A stretch of 12,744 nt of DNA from Bacillota bacterium. Its GTDB lineage: Bacteria > Bacillota_H > UBA994 > UBA5500. The notes below the pieces were generated by a model. That model had not been told where the DNA came from. It worked only from the letters and a program-made list of their open reading frames with translations, and ran no database searches. The position numbers and the translations under genes were made by a program. This document shows, in pieces, positions 1-6,322 of this stretch. Numbering within the stretch: position 1 is the stretch's first letter; each line of letters begins with the position of its first letter. The stretch covers positions 1 through 12,744 of the forward strand of contig JAAYGE010000187.1 in the NCBI GenBank assembly GCA_012727835.1. The letters are read 5' to 3'.

Positions 1-354
1 AACGATAATCGTACGCCGACGCCCAATCTCAATTTTTTGCATATAAATCGGTTCCAGGTCAAAAACTTGCACCCGATAGCGTTTGTAAAAGGTGATGCGC
101 CTACCCGGGGCAAGAAAGCGTATAGAACTGGCCCGCCAATGGGATTGGGCTTCACTTATCAGGTCGGGTGTGGCTAAAATGGAAGCCCTGTTCAGAACTA
201 AGGCATTGTCATCGGAACCAGTGGCATCACCGAAACGGATGATGAAGTTCCAATTTCCCGGTTGGTAACTGGCGCTAACGGCCACGTCGGGCAGCAGTTC
301 GGATAAGAGGCTACCAGCTACTTCATTAGGCATGATGACTAAGCCTTGCGCCAA
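1..354 (-). CDS. Unrecognised protein downstream of the YheC/YheD-type gene (3' end outside window)
   Basis: This open minus-strand frame runs off the left edge; 118 codons are visible. I choose the TTG at 354-352 as start. It lies five bases after a strong ribosome site (AAAGGGGGTGA) that overlaps the stop codon of the upstream gene, whereas the in-frame ATG at 333 has no good site. The gap from the upstream stop is only a few bases, so the two are very probably co-transcribed and translationally coupled. The product starts MAQGLVIMPNEVAG and contains a basic, aromatic stretch (RRITFYKRYRVQVFDLEP) near residue 90. There is no signal peptide, membrane segment or motif I recognise. Its position behind a spore-coat ATP-grasp gene suggests a sporulation-related role, but that is inference from context only. 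Confidence 0.6.
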   Translation of the reverse strand, partial: MAQGLVIMPNEVAGSLLSELLPDVAVSASYQPGNWNFIIRFGDATGSDDNALVLNRASILATPDLISEAQSHWRASSIRFLAPGRRITFYKRYRVQVFDLEPIYMQKIEIGRRRTIIV

Positions 355-359
355 ACAAG

Positions 360-1733
360 TCACCCCCTTTCGTAAAACCTGGCCCGCGCAACTGCATAAC
401 GGGCTACTCTACGCATGGACGGTGGAATGCCGGGAAAATCGTTTTGTCGCCCGGGTTTGGCATTTACCTCGATCAACCACAATCGCCCTCTCCTATCTAA
501 GGCCATATCAACTCCAAACTCGCCAAACTCCTGCCCCAATTGCTCCTCCACTGCCCGGGCGATAGTACGGGCCCCACGCCGAATACGTTGGACTGCTACC
601 CGCGAATTAATTCTCAGTGACCCACGAATTGCTCTGCGCACAGAGATCATGGTACCGCCTTCTGCCACATTGGAAACAGCGCTACCGGGCGATGCCACAC
701 GCGCAATCATATTGGTACAAACCCAATTGCCTCGGGGTGTTTTTTGCACCATCACTCGAATATCGTAGGGGCGCCCCCCATAACGGGCCAAATGCAAACC
801 CTGTTGGATAATCATAGTGCGGCGGGGCAAGATTGCTCGCAAACGGGACTGCAGTTTTCGCATCGAATCGCAGACACCAGCCCTACTGCCTCCCCCCATA
901 CGGATACGGTGATAGCGATAACCGCGAGCCATCCGGCTAATCTTGACAATACCCATGCCTAAAGAGCCCCGGGTGGGCTTTATAAATACCGTTCGGTAAT
1001 TTCGTAGCCAGGGCCCCAGCTGATCCAGTGAAGTCAGCCGCTCCGTTTTTGGCAAGTATTGCCTAGCCACCGGATCCCGTATTAAAGCCTCGTATGTCTC
1101 CCATTTGTCGAGAAAACATGGGTTAAAATAATGGAGGTCTTCCATTGCCATTAGCTGCTGCTTGGTTGCCTGTACTCGCCGGCTAGCATCAATTGACCGA
1201 CTCTGAATACGGTCATAAATCACATCGGGTAACGGCATCCGCACCCTGCGCCACCTTCTACCAACAGGCGTATACCCGATAACCGATTTGCTTTCCCAAT
1301 GAATGTCTGCTGGGGAAAAGGCATAGGCAACAGCACCGCGGGCACGAGCCAGTCGCACAAACATGCGAGCCATATCGGTGGCTGGACCGAAGAGATAAAA
1401 AGATGGTAGCGAACGATAACGCCACAGCATAATAGCTACCACCGGCCCCAAGCGTAAACGATTCTTTTTGCTATCCCACACTGCCCGCAGTCTAGCTCCC
1501 GAGCGCAGACCTAACGCTTGCATCACATCTGCTCCCATCCCTAATCTATTGTCACGGGGAGAATCAACCGGGGATTTAAAGACTACTTCTATTTGCCTTT
1601 GACCAAAAGAAACGCTACCGAAATAAGTAGCAAAGGGGAGATCTTTACCTAGGCTGGCGGGGAGGTGCACCTCTCCTGTGTTACGCAATGTAAATAACTG
1701 TACCCTAACCAACGCTATGTTACCCCCAGTCAT
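360..1733 (-). CDS. YheC/YheD-family ATP-grasp protein (endospore coat-associated)
   Basis: The 457-residue product matches the YheC/YheD family, ATP-grasp proteins found in spore formers and associated with the spore coat; their substrate is not established. The N-terminal about 100 residues form the family's leading domain and end in RLRLGPVVAI, a typical hinge. The ATP-grasp fold follows: the nucleotide loop FIKPTRGSLGMGI is near residues 250-262, DIRVMVQ near 324-330, and the metal-binding end FGVDMALD...IEVNAKPG at 406-428, with Glu422 and Asn424 as likely Mg ligands. All key elements are present, so it should be active. The ATG at 1733 has no clear ribosome site. A TTG at 1712, nine bases after GGGGGT, is a credible alternative giving MVRVQLFTLR. 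It follows the cotE-like gene after a terminator and precedes a coupled unknown gene. Family call is confident; substrate unknown. Confidence 0.9.
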   Translation of the reverse strand: MTGGNIALVRVQLFTLRNTGEVHLPASLGKDLPFATYFGSVSFGQRQIEVVFKSPVDSPRDNRLGMGADVMQALGLRSGARLRAVWDSKKNRLRLGPVVAIMLWRYRSLPSFYLFGPATDMARMFVRLARARGAVAYAFSPADIHWESKSVIGYTPVGRRWRRVRMPLPDVIYDRIQSRSIDASRRVQATKQQLMAMEDLHYFNPCFLDKWETYEALIRDPVARQYLPKTERLTSLDQLGPWLRNYRTVFIKPTRGSLGMGIVKISRMARGYRYHRIRMGGGSRAGVCDSMRKLQSRLRAILPRRTMIIQQGLHLARYGGRPYDIRVMVQKTPRGNWVCTNMIARVASPGSAVSNVAEGGTMISVRRAIRGSLRINSRVAVQRIRRGARTIARAVEEQLGQEFGEFGVDMALDRRGRLWLIEVNAKPGRQNDFPGIPPSMRRVARYAVARARFYERG

Positions 1734-1797
1734 ATGGAGTTCTGCTTCAAGATATGAAGTCGCCCATTGGGCGGTGCTTTTTTCTGCAATAAGAAAA

Positions 1798-1821
1798 TAC
1801 TCCAGAGTTTCCTCTGGAGTA
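1798..1821 (-). terminator. Rho-independent terminator of the cotE-like gene
   Basis: A perfect 10-bp inverted repeat (TACTCCAGAG / CTCTGGAGTA) with a 4-base loop. Read on the minus strand it lies 16 bases past the cotE-like stop and is followed by TTTTCTTATT. It should separate the coat gene from the ATP-grasp gene, at least partly. On the plus strand the hairpin is followed by ACAATAGG, so it is not a terminator in that direction. Confidence 0.75.
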
Positions 1822-1837
1822 CAATAGGCAGGAGGGA

Positions 1838-2434
1838 TTACAAAACGTAATCCTCGTCTTCATCCTCCCATTCATCGTCATATTCATCATCGTCGAAAGC
1901 ATCTTCATCAAAGTAGTCACCGCTAACATCAAGGTCCAGCGCCTTGGCCTTCTTGTCATCAGCAAAGGGAGGTTCATAGACCTTTACCCAAAGCTTAGTC
2001 TCACCGACGATCTCGACATAGAATTCCAAATCCACCTCGACCTGCACTGCGCCCCGTCGCACATGCATTCCGACTACTTCTGGCTCACGCGTTACAGTAG
2101 CTTCAACGCTCTCTTCCTGCCCCAGCCGCTCCCCTTCCAGATCGATAACCGGGAGGTGCTCCATATAACGTACCGTCTTTTTCTCAACTGCCGTCAAAGT
2201 ACCGTCGGCGTAGGTATACCAGATATGGATATCGTAGGACCCTTTTATCTCCACAGAGTTAGCCAACGGGCTAGCCACATAAGAGTGGCTAGTAATTCTG
2301 CTTCCTAATACAAGCTCTGCAGGATTAGCGGTAACGATACTATGTATCTGGCGGAACCGCTTCTGGCCTTTGGCGCAGGTGGCTTTGGTCGTTATTTCGC
2401 GCAGACCGCCTGATAGCTTGGTGTTGTTCCACAT
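1838..2434 (-). CDS. cotE: CotE-family outer spore coat morphogenetic protein
   Basis: The 198-residue product resembles CotE, the protein that recruits outer-coat proteins around the Bacillus forespore. Family features are visible: an N-terminal REITTKATCAKGQKRF block (about 12-27), then VLGSRITSHSY, the central GSYDIHIWYTYADGT segment (near 65-79) where B. subtilis has a very similar YYDVNVWYSYAD run, the VQVEVDLEFYVEIVGETKLWVKV block, and a strongly acidic tail rich in Asp and Glu (about 165-198). CotE orthologues end in the same kind of tail. Length is close to the 181 residues of B. subtilis CotE, with about 15 extra residues. The ATG at 2434 follows AAAGGAGGGAAAAGGAAGT, a good ribosome site. 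It is monocistronic or heads the block with the ATP-grasp gene behind a terminator. Expression should be mother-cell specific; a possible sigma-E-like promoter lies upstream. Confidence 0.9.
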   Translation of the reverse strand: MWNNTKLSGGLREITTKATCAKGQKRFRQIHSIVTANPAELVLGSRITSHSYVASPLANSVEIKGSYDIHIWYTYADGTLTAVEKKTVRYMEHLPVIDLEGERLGQEESVEATVTREPEVVGMHVRRGAVQVEVDLEFYVEIVGETKLWVKVYEPPFADDKKAKALDLDVSGDYFDEDAFDDDEYDDEWEDEDEDYVL

Positions 2435-2460
2435 ACTTCCTTTTCCCTCCTTTGCTCATT

Positions 2461-2483
2461 CTGCACAACACCCCTTTGTGCAG
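2461..2483 (-). other. Stem-loop in the cotE 5' untranslated region
   Basis: CTGCACAA and TTGTGCAG form a perfect 8-bp stem with a 7-base loop, just upstream of the cotE ribosome site and downstream of the proposed promoter, so it would lie in the mRNA leader. It has no T-run and is therefore not an obvious terminator. It could be an operator palindrome for a DNA-binding regulator or an mRNA-stabilising hairpin. Nothing in the sequence decides between these. Confidence 0.4.
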
Positions 2484-2495
2484 CCCTTTCAAACC

Positions 2496-2524
2496 ATCTT
2501 ATGAGCAGTAGAAAAATAGTGTTC
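2496..2524 (-). promoter_or_regulatory. Possible sigma-E-like promoter for cotE
   Basis: On the minus strand GAACACT (2524-2518) is followed after 14 bases by CATAAGAT (2503-2496). This resembles the sigma-E pattern (about GAATATT, 14 bases, CATACAAT), with roughly 5 of 7 and 5 of 8 matches. The spacing is right, and B. subtilis cotE is known to be transcribed early by sigma-E, but the individual boxes are imperfect. Low-confidence call by eye. Confidence 0.3.
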
Positions 2525-2535
2525 CACCCCACTTC

Positions 2536-2564
2536 TTGACCCTGTAGATGCTGCATAATATGTA
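2536..2564 (+). promoter_or_regulatory. Possible vegetative promoter for the queT-like gene
   Basis: TTGACC (2536-2541) and TATGTA (2559-2564) are separated by 17 bases. The -35 is good (5 of 6) and the -10 is weak (3 of 6). Transcription would start near 2571, placing the inverted repeat at 2578-2629 at the very start of the mRNA. Confidence 0.35.
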
Positions 2565-2577
2565 CTTTCTAGCCAGA

Positions 2578-2629
2578 TGGTGCAAGAGTTGCTATTTAGT
2601 TGGTGTTCTACTAGACTATGTTTGCACCA
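2578..2629 (+). promoter_or_regulatory. Structured leader upstream of the queT-like gene, possible riboswitch
   Basis: TGGTGCAA (2578-2585) and TTGCACCA (2622-2629) form a perfect 8-bp stem enclosing 36 bases. Inside lies TTGGTG, which can pair instead with the same CACCA arm, so two mutually exclusive folds are possible. An inner TAGT/ACTA pair is also available. The ribosome site AGGGGGT begins about 12 bases after the stem. queT genes are often controlled by preQ1 riboswitches, and the inner TTCTA in a TGGTG/CACCA hairpin faintly resembles preQ1-I, but the loop is too long and the A-rich tail is missing. Treat as a candidate cis-regulatory RNA of unassigned class. Confidence 0.35.
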
Positions 2630-2655
2630 GGAAAATTGACAGGGGGTAGAAGCAG

Positions 2656-3105
2656 ATGACCAAAAGATTGGTGAGGGGGGCTGTTATCGCTAGCCTCTAC
2701 GTAGCTATTACCTTCGTAATTGCCCCGGTGGGCTTTGGGCATATTCAGTTTCGAGCCAGCGAAGCCCTAACCGTGCTACCGATCATATATCCCGAATCGG
2801 TTGTTGCCCTTTACATTGGTGTACTTTTGGCGAATTTGCTGGGAGGGTTTGGACCGATTGATATATTTGGCGGCTGCCTAATTACCCTAATCGCCGCTTA
2901 TCTGACCTATCGGACAAGAAGTAGCTGGCTGGCCTATCTCTGGCCTATTCTGTTGAATGGGTTTTTGGTCAGCATTTATTTGGCACCGGTTTTAGGAATT
3001 CCCTACTGGTTTTGCGTCCTTACCTTGACTATTAGCGAAGCCGTCGTTGTGGTGGGCTTGGGATATCCACTTATCAGCTGGCTGAAGGCTCGCAACATAA
3101 ATTAA
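2656..3105 (+). CDS. queT: QueT-family ECF transporter S component, queuosine precursor uptake
   Basis: The 149-residue product is a very hydrophobic integral membrane protein with about five or six transmembrane spans. It matches the QueT family (COG4708), the substrate-binding S component of an energy-coupling factor transporter thought to import queuosine precursors such as preQ1 or preQ0. Recognisable parts are the start TKRLVRGAVIASLYVAITFV, the FGHIQFRASEALTVLPI segment, which is the most conserved part of the family and probably binds substrate, and LLGGFGPIDIFGG. Length is normal. The ATG follows AGGGGGTAGAAGCAG. No ATPase or T component is nearby, so it probably shares the genome-wide ECF module. 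It stands alone on this strand, with its own leader. Family identification is good; the exact substrate is inferred. Confidence 0.88.
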   Translation: MTKRLVRGAVIASLYVAITFVIAPVGFGHIQFRASEALTVLPIIYPESVVALYIGVLLANLLGGFGPIDIFGGCLITLIAAYLTYRTRSSWLAYLWPILLNGFLVSIYLAPVLGIPYWFCVLTLTISEAVVVVGLGYPLISWLKARNIN

Positions 3106-3122
3106 AAAGGGGTTCCACATTA

Positions 3123-3336
3123 GGCTCTTAAGCACCCGGGAGTTTAGCTGTGGGCACGCCCCACAAAACAACTTAAGCCGAGGGGCTCTGCTAGAGCACT
3201 GGCTAGCGCCAACTGGACTTACGCAGACCCCTCGGCTCTCGTAACCGGGAGCTACCTCATACCGTGAGCAGGGCCACTGGTCAGACGCACAGAAGTTGGC
3301 CACAGGCGCTCTAGTATGATCACGGCTCGCAAACAT
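3123..3336. ncRNA. Highly structured intergenic region, candidate non-coding RNA (strand undecided)
   Basis: There is no credible protein gene between queT (ends 3105) and lgt (ends 3429). Instead a series of stems is seen: CTTAAG-based repeats around 3127 and 3173 enclosing TGTGGG/CCCACA (from 3150); GCCGAGGGG..TCTGC (3177-3191) with GCAGACCCCTCGGC (3223-3236), 14 pairs with one bulged base; GCTCTC/GGGAGC directly after; and CCGTGA/TCACGG (about 3263-3325) enclosing GGCCA/TGGCC. A long-range AAGCACC/GGCGCTC pairing is better on the minus strand, where two mismatches become G-U pairs, while the GCTCTC/GGGAGC stem favours the plus strand. No conserved motif of SRP RNA, RNase P RNA, tmRNA, T-box or cobalamin riboswitch was found. 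6S RNA is possible but not shown. Confidence 0.35.
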
Positions 3337-3339
3337 CAA

Positions 3340-3370
3340 GGGCTGTCGCAAGAACCTATTGCGACAGCCC
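3340..3370. terminator. Strong 12-bp hairpin between convergent queT and lgt
   Basis: GGGCTGTCGCAA and TTGCGACAGCCC pair perfectly around a 7-base loop. It sits between two converging genes, where a shared terminator is expected. The T-tract is poor on both strands (CCCTTAGC on plus, TTGATGTTTG on minus), so it is either a weak bidirectional terminator or part of the structured element next to it. Confidence 0.5.
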
Positions 3371-3428
3371 CCTTAGCAGAACTGGATATTACCTATTATC
3401 CTAATGCGGCTACATCTCTCTAGCAAAG

Positions 3429-4169
3429 TTAGGCGGATCCGGCTCGCTTATGTCCCCGCCATAACATATATGAACATATAGCAATTAAAGCCAAGCTTAA
3501 CAGCTGGGCTACTCTGAAGGGCCCCAGCATCAAACTATCGGTGCGCAGGCCTTCAATAAAGAAGCGACCTACCGAGTAAAGCAGGAAGTACCAAAGTACC
3601 AGCTCGCCGTCAAACTTCTTGTGCCGCCGCCGATGCCAAAGCCAGGCAAACACTAATAGGTTCCACAAGAATTCATAAAGAAAGGTGGGATGGCGGTAAG
3701 CACCGTCGATATACATGGCCCAAGGCAGGTTTGTTTCTCGCCCATAGGCTTCCTGATTAAAATAATTCCCCCAGCGACCAATAGCTTGCCCTAGAATTAT
3801 ACTAGGGGCCGCCGCGTCGGCCCACTTAAGAAAGTCTATCTGATGTCGCCGCGTAAATAGCCACCCCACCAAGAAGCCGCCTATTAGGCCGCCATGGATG
3901 GCTAACCCACCCTGGCGGGTGTTAATCAGCGCTAAAGGATTGCGCAAATACCAACCGAGATTACCAGAGAAGGCCACATAATAGAGACGGGCACCAATTA
4001 TGGCGGCCGGGATAACATACAGGAATAAGGAAAGGAATTTATCTTCATCCTCCCCTAGGCGGCGAATTTCACGCAAGGCTAAATGTAGACCAAGATTAAT
4101 TCCGACGGAAATCAAAATCCCGTACCAACGCACTTCTATGCCAGCAATTGTGAAAGCAACTGGATTCAA
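3429..4169 (-). CDS. lgt: Prolipoprotein diacylglyceryl transferase
   Basis: This multi-pass membrane enzyme transfers diacylglycerol from phosphatidylglycerol to the lipobox cysteine of prolipoproteins, the first step of lipoprotein maturation. Family marks are all present: the start NPVAFTIAGIEVRWYG, GGLAIHGGLIGG with His92, the signature GQAIGRWGNYFNQEAYG (Arg132, Asn135, Glu140), HPTFLYE, and GRFFIEGLRTDSL (Arg202, Glu206, Arg209). Length (246 residues) is typical. I choose the TTG at 4169. It gives the normal MNPVAF start and lies six bases after AGGGGG, whereas the GTG at 4178 overlaps that ribosome site. The gene diverges from the MFS gene at 4238. A TATGAT box at 4204-4209 (minus strand) could be its -10. 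Confidence 0.95.
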   Translation of the reverse strand: MNPVAFTIAGIEVRWYGILISVGINLGLHLALREIRRLGEDEDKFLSLFLYVIPAAIIGARLYYVAFSGNLGWYLRNPLALINTRQGGLAIHGGLIGGFLVGWLFTRRHQIDFLKWADAAAPSIILGQAIGRWGNYFNQEAYGRETNLPWAMYIDGAYRHPTFLYEFLWNLLVFAWLWHRRRHKKFDGELVLWYFLLYSVGRFFIEGLRTDSLMLGPFRVAQLLSLALIAICSYMLWRGHKRAGSA

Positions 4170-4237
4170 AAGGGGCACCCCCTAATAGCTAATACTTGAG
4201 CTCATCATACCATTTATTACTTAAGGAGGTCATCAGA

Positions 4238-5461
4238 TTGGCACAACAAAAGGGCTACTGGAAACGCCTGGTCTTCATCTTTTTTCTCGGTTGGCTACTG
4301 ATGTATGCTAACCGCACTGCTCTTACTGGCATTATGTCGGCCCTAGAAGATCTCTGGGGACTAAGCCGGACTCAGCTAGGCCTAATCAATTCTGCGTTTT
4401 TCTTCTTTTATGCGGCGGCCCAGGTACCGGCCGGACTACTAGCCGATCGCTTTGGCCGCAAACGCATCCTGGTACCCGGGTTCTTAATACATGCTTTAGG
4501 GGCCATTTACTCAGGTTTGGCCGCCAGCTTTACCGGGTTACTAGGTGCGCGGGCTGTTACCGGATTGAGCCAAGGAACCTACTTTTCCGCCCAGTATGCT
4601 ATCAGTACGGCTGCCGTGCCGACCAAATACCGAACGCTTGCCAGTGCTCTCACCATGAGTGGTAGTGCCTTAGGCATAGGCTTGGGCACCCTAGTAGCCA
4701 GTTTTATGGTATGGAGGCTGGGCTTGAATTGGCGCTATCCCCTTATCCTCTTCGGAGGCTTGACCCTCCTGCTGACCCTAGCCATGGCGAAACTCATTCA
4801 GCCCGACATGAAGCAAAACTCTAGTGCTGACGCTAGGAGCAGGGCTACCGCTTTTCGTCCTACCGCCAATCTGGTGAAACTATTCTTAGTGGGCGCCTTA
4901 GCCATGTATGGATTCTATGTCATTGTCACCTGGCTGCCCTATTACTTACAGACGGCTCGCCATATTGAAGGTGGCATAGCCGGTGCAGTAAGTACCCTCA
5001 TGCCGTTAGCAACCATTCCCAGCGCCATATTCATCGGCATCCTGGCAGACCGTAGCGGCGAAAGGCGCAAAATAATGCTCTTGCTAATACCCATAGGAGC
5101 CGTCGCCTTGGCCTTAGTAGTATTATCGCCCTCACTAATGGGACTGTATATAGCCCTCCTGCTGTACGGGCTAAGCGGCAAACTAGTCATCGACCCCCTA
5201 TTAATTGCCGCTGTGGCTGAGCAAACTGACGCTGACTCTCACGGAAAAGCCTTTGCCCTTCTCAACTTCGCCGGCACCGTGAGCATGGTACTAGCTCCGA
5301 CGATTACGGGCATTATAGTCGACCTAACTGGCAGCTTTGACAGCGGTTTTCTATTGGCAGCCTTGCTGCAAGCTATAGCTTGGGGTTTATTGATGTCGAT
5401 CCGCGAAACCAGCAGCCACTGCATACCTCCGGAGGTCAAAGGTGAAGCTAACCTAGACTGA
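4238..5461 (+). CDS. MFS transporter, possibly ACS (anion:cation symporter)-like
   Basis: The 407-residue, 12-span membrane protein is a major facilitator superfamily transporter. The loop 2-3 signature AGLLADRFGRKR is at residues 65-76. The N-terminal WLLMYANRTALTGIMSAL and SRTQLGLINSAFFFFYAAAQVPAG resemble the anion:cation symporter branch (sugar-phosphate, hexuronate or organic anion uptake), but the substrate cannot be read from the sequence. I choose the TTG at 4238 because TAAGGAGGT lies just upstream at 4222-4230; the longer frame from 4196 has no ribosome site. The stop is 21 bases before the start of a second MFS gene, so the two are probably one transcript. The gene diverges from lgt across a 68-base gap. 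Confidence 0.88.
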   Translation: MAQQKGYWKRLVFIFFLGWLLMYANRTALTGIMSALEDLWGLSRTQLGLINSAFFFFYAAAQVPAGLLADRFGRKRILVPGFLIHALGAIYSGLAASFTGLLGARAVTGLSQGTYFSAQYAISTAAVPTKYRTLASALTMSGSALGIGLGTLVASFMVWRLGLNWRYPLILFGGLTLLLTLAMAKLIQPDMKQNSSADARSRATAFRPTANLVKLFLVGALAMYGFYVIVTWLPYYLQTARHIEGGIAGAVSTLMPLATIPSAIFIGILADRSGERRKIMLLLIPIGAVALALVVLSPSLMGLYIALLLYGLSGKLVIDPLLIAAVAEQTDADSHGKAFALLNFAGTVSMVLAPTITGIIVDLTGSFDSGFLLAALLQAIAWGLLMSIRETSSHCIPPEVKGEANLD

Positions 5462-5482
5462 CAACCGCGAGGAGGCAAACCG

Positions 5483-6322
5483 ATGAAAGCCAGCATGCGC
5501 ATTCCCTTTGCATTCCTTTGTGGAGTTCCATTTGTAATGGTGCTCAGCAATAGTCTCTTAATCCCAGTTTTACCCTTAATGCAAAGCCAAATGCAATTAT
5601 CTCCTTTCCAAGTCGGACTGATCGTCACCGCCTTTTCCGTACCCGCCGGCTTGACCATCCCCATTGCCGGGGCGCTTTCCGACAGGTATGGGCGTAAAGT
5701 AATAATCGTACCGGCCCTATTTATTTTTGGCCTTGGCGGACTACTGGCCGGCATAGCAGCTCTGCTCTCGTCGCGGCCCTTTCCTTTAATTTTGGCAGCT
5801 CGTATATTACAGGGACTGGGGGGCGGTGGCACCTACCAGATGGCTATGGCACTAACCGGTGATATTTTCCAGTCATCAGAGAGGGCTAAAGCTTTAGGGC
5901 TGTTGGAGTCGGCCAACGGGCTGGGCAAAGTAGTTAGCCCCATTCTAGGCTCTCTCGCCGGCTTGATTATTTGGTTTGCTCCCTTTTTTATTTATCCCCT
6001 ATTATCCGTTCCCATTGCCATCGGTGTCTGGCTGACAGTCAAAGAACCCGAGTGGGAACCGAAACATGCGGGCATCGGTGACTATTTCCGCCAGATAGGA
6101 AGAATCTTTAAACGGAAGGCCCTCTCCCTAGGGGCCGCCTATCTGGCCGGTTCTCTAGTTCTATTTATGCTCTTTGGCCTGTTGAGCTACCTCTCAGATG
6201 TGCTAGAAGATAACTATAGCATAGAAGGTCTAAAAAAGGGGTTCGTAATCGCCATTCCCGTCCTGGGCATGGCCACCGCCTCCTACCTGAGTGGGGCCTG
6301 GTTGCAGAAACAAGCGGGCTAG
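5483..6322 (+). CDS. DHA1-like MFS efflux transporter, N-terminal two thirds (ends at in-frame amber)
   Basis: 279 codons are read before a TAG at 6320-6322. The sequence belongs to the drug:H+ antiporter-like branch of the MFS. SNSLLIPVLPLMQSQMQLSP is in the first span and loop, GALSDRYGRK (63-72) is the loop 2-3 signature, and ILQGLGGGGTYQMAMAL falls in span 4. About eight membrane spans are encoded here, where a full protein needs twelve. The ATG follows GAGGAGG eight bases upstream. The same reading frame continues without another stop to 6712 and encodes the missing spans, so this is the front part of a single gene of about 409 codons broken by one nonsense codon. As it stands the product is unlikely to work alone. 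It is the second gene of the transporter pair. Confidence 0.8.
   Translation: MKASMRIPFAFLCGVPFVMVLSNSLLIPVLPLMQSQMQLSPFQVGLIVTAFSVPAGLTIPIAGALSDRYGRKVIIVPALFIFGLGGLLAGIAALLSSRPFPLILAARILQGLGGGGTYQMAMALTGDIFQSSERAKALGLLESANGLGKVVSPILGSLAGLIIWFAPFFIYPLLSVPIAIGVWLTVKEPEWEPKHAGIGDYFRQIGRIFKRKALSLGAAYLAGSLVLFMLFGLLSYLSDVLEDNYSIEGLKKGFVIAIPVLGMATASYLSGAWLQKQAG

Noticed and set aside
1761..1783. CGCCC-ATT-GGGCG followed after four bases by a run of six T, like a plus-strand terminator.
   Set aside because: No plus-strand gene lies upstream, the stem is short and the T-tract is displaced. It may be chance, or part of the control region of the ATP-grasp gene.
1747..1977. A 76-codon minus-strand frame, Met/Thr-rich.
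   Set aside because: It is an alternative frame of the acidic tail of the cotE-like gene (GAT/GAA repeats read out of frame) and runs through its terminator.
3270..3286. GGGCCACTGG resembles the GCCACTG element of cobalamin riboswitches.
   Set aside because: The other conserved parts, including the B12 box, are absent, and the downstream gene orientation does not fit.
3106..3340. A T-box leader or tRNA in the structured region.
   Set aside because: No T-box sequence (GGGTGGNACCGCG-like) and no tRNA T-loop GTTCRANNC in a cloverleaf were found.
2992..3351. A 119-codon minus-strand open frame over the end of queT and the structured intergenic region.
   Set aside because: It overlaps queT, its composition (many Cys, Ser and Arg) is unlike a real protein, and it coincides with stem-loops that explain the sequence better.
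5239..5832. A 197-codon minus-strand open frame across the junction of the two MFS genes.
   Set aside because: It is antisense to two well-supported transporter frames and rich in Pro, Arg and Lys as expected of a shadow frame. It has no recognisable domain.
6320..6322. Possible pyrrolysine insertion at the in-frame TAG.
   Set aside because: MFS transporters are not known pyrrolysine proteins, and no pyl genes are seen in the window. A mutation or sequencing error is simpler.
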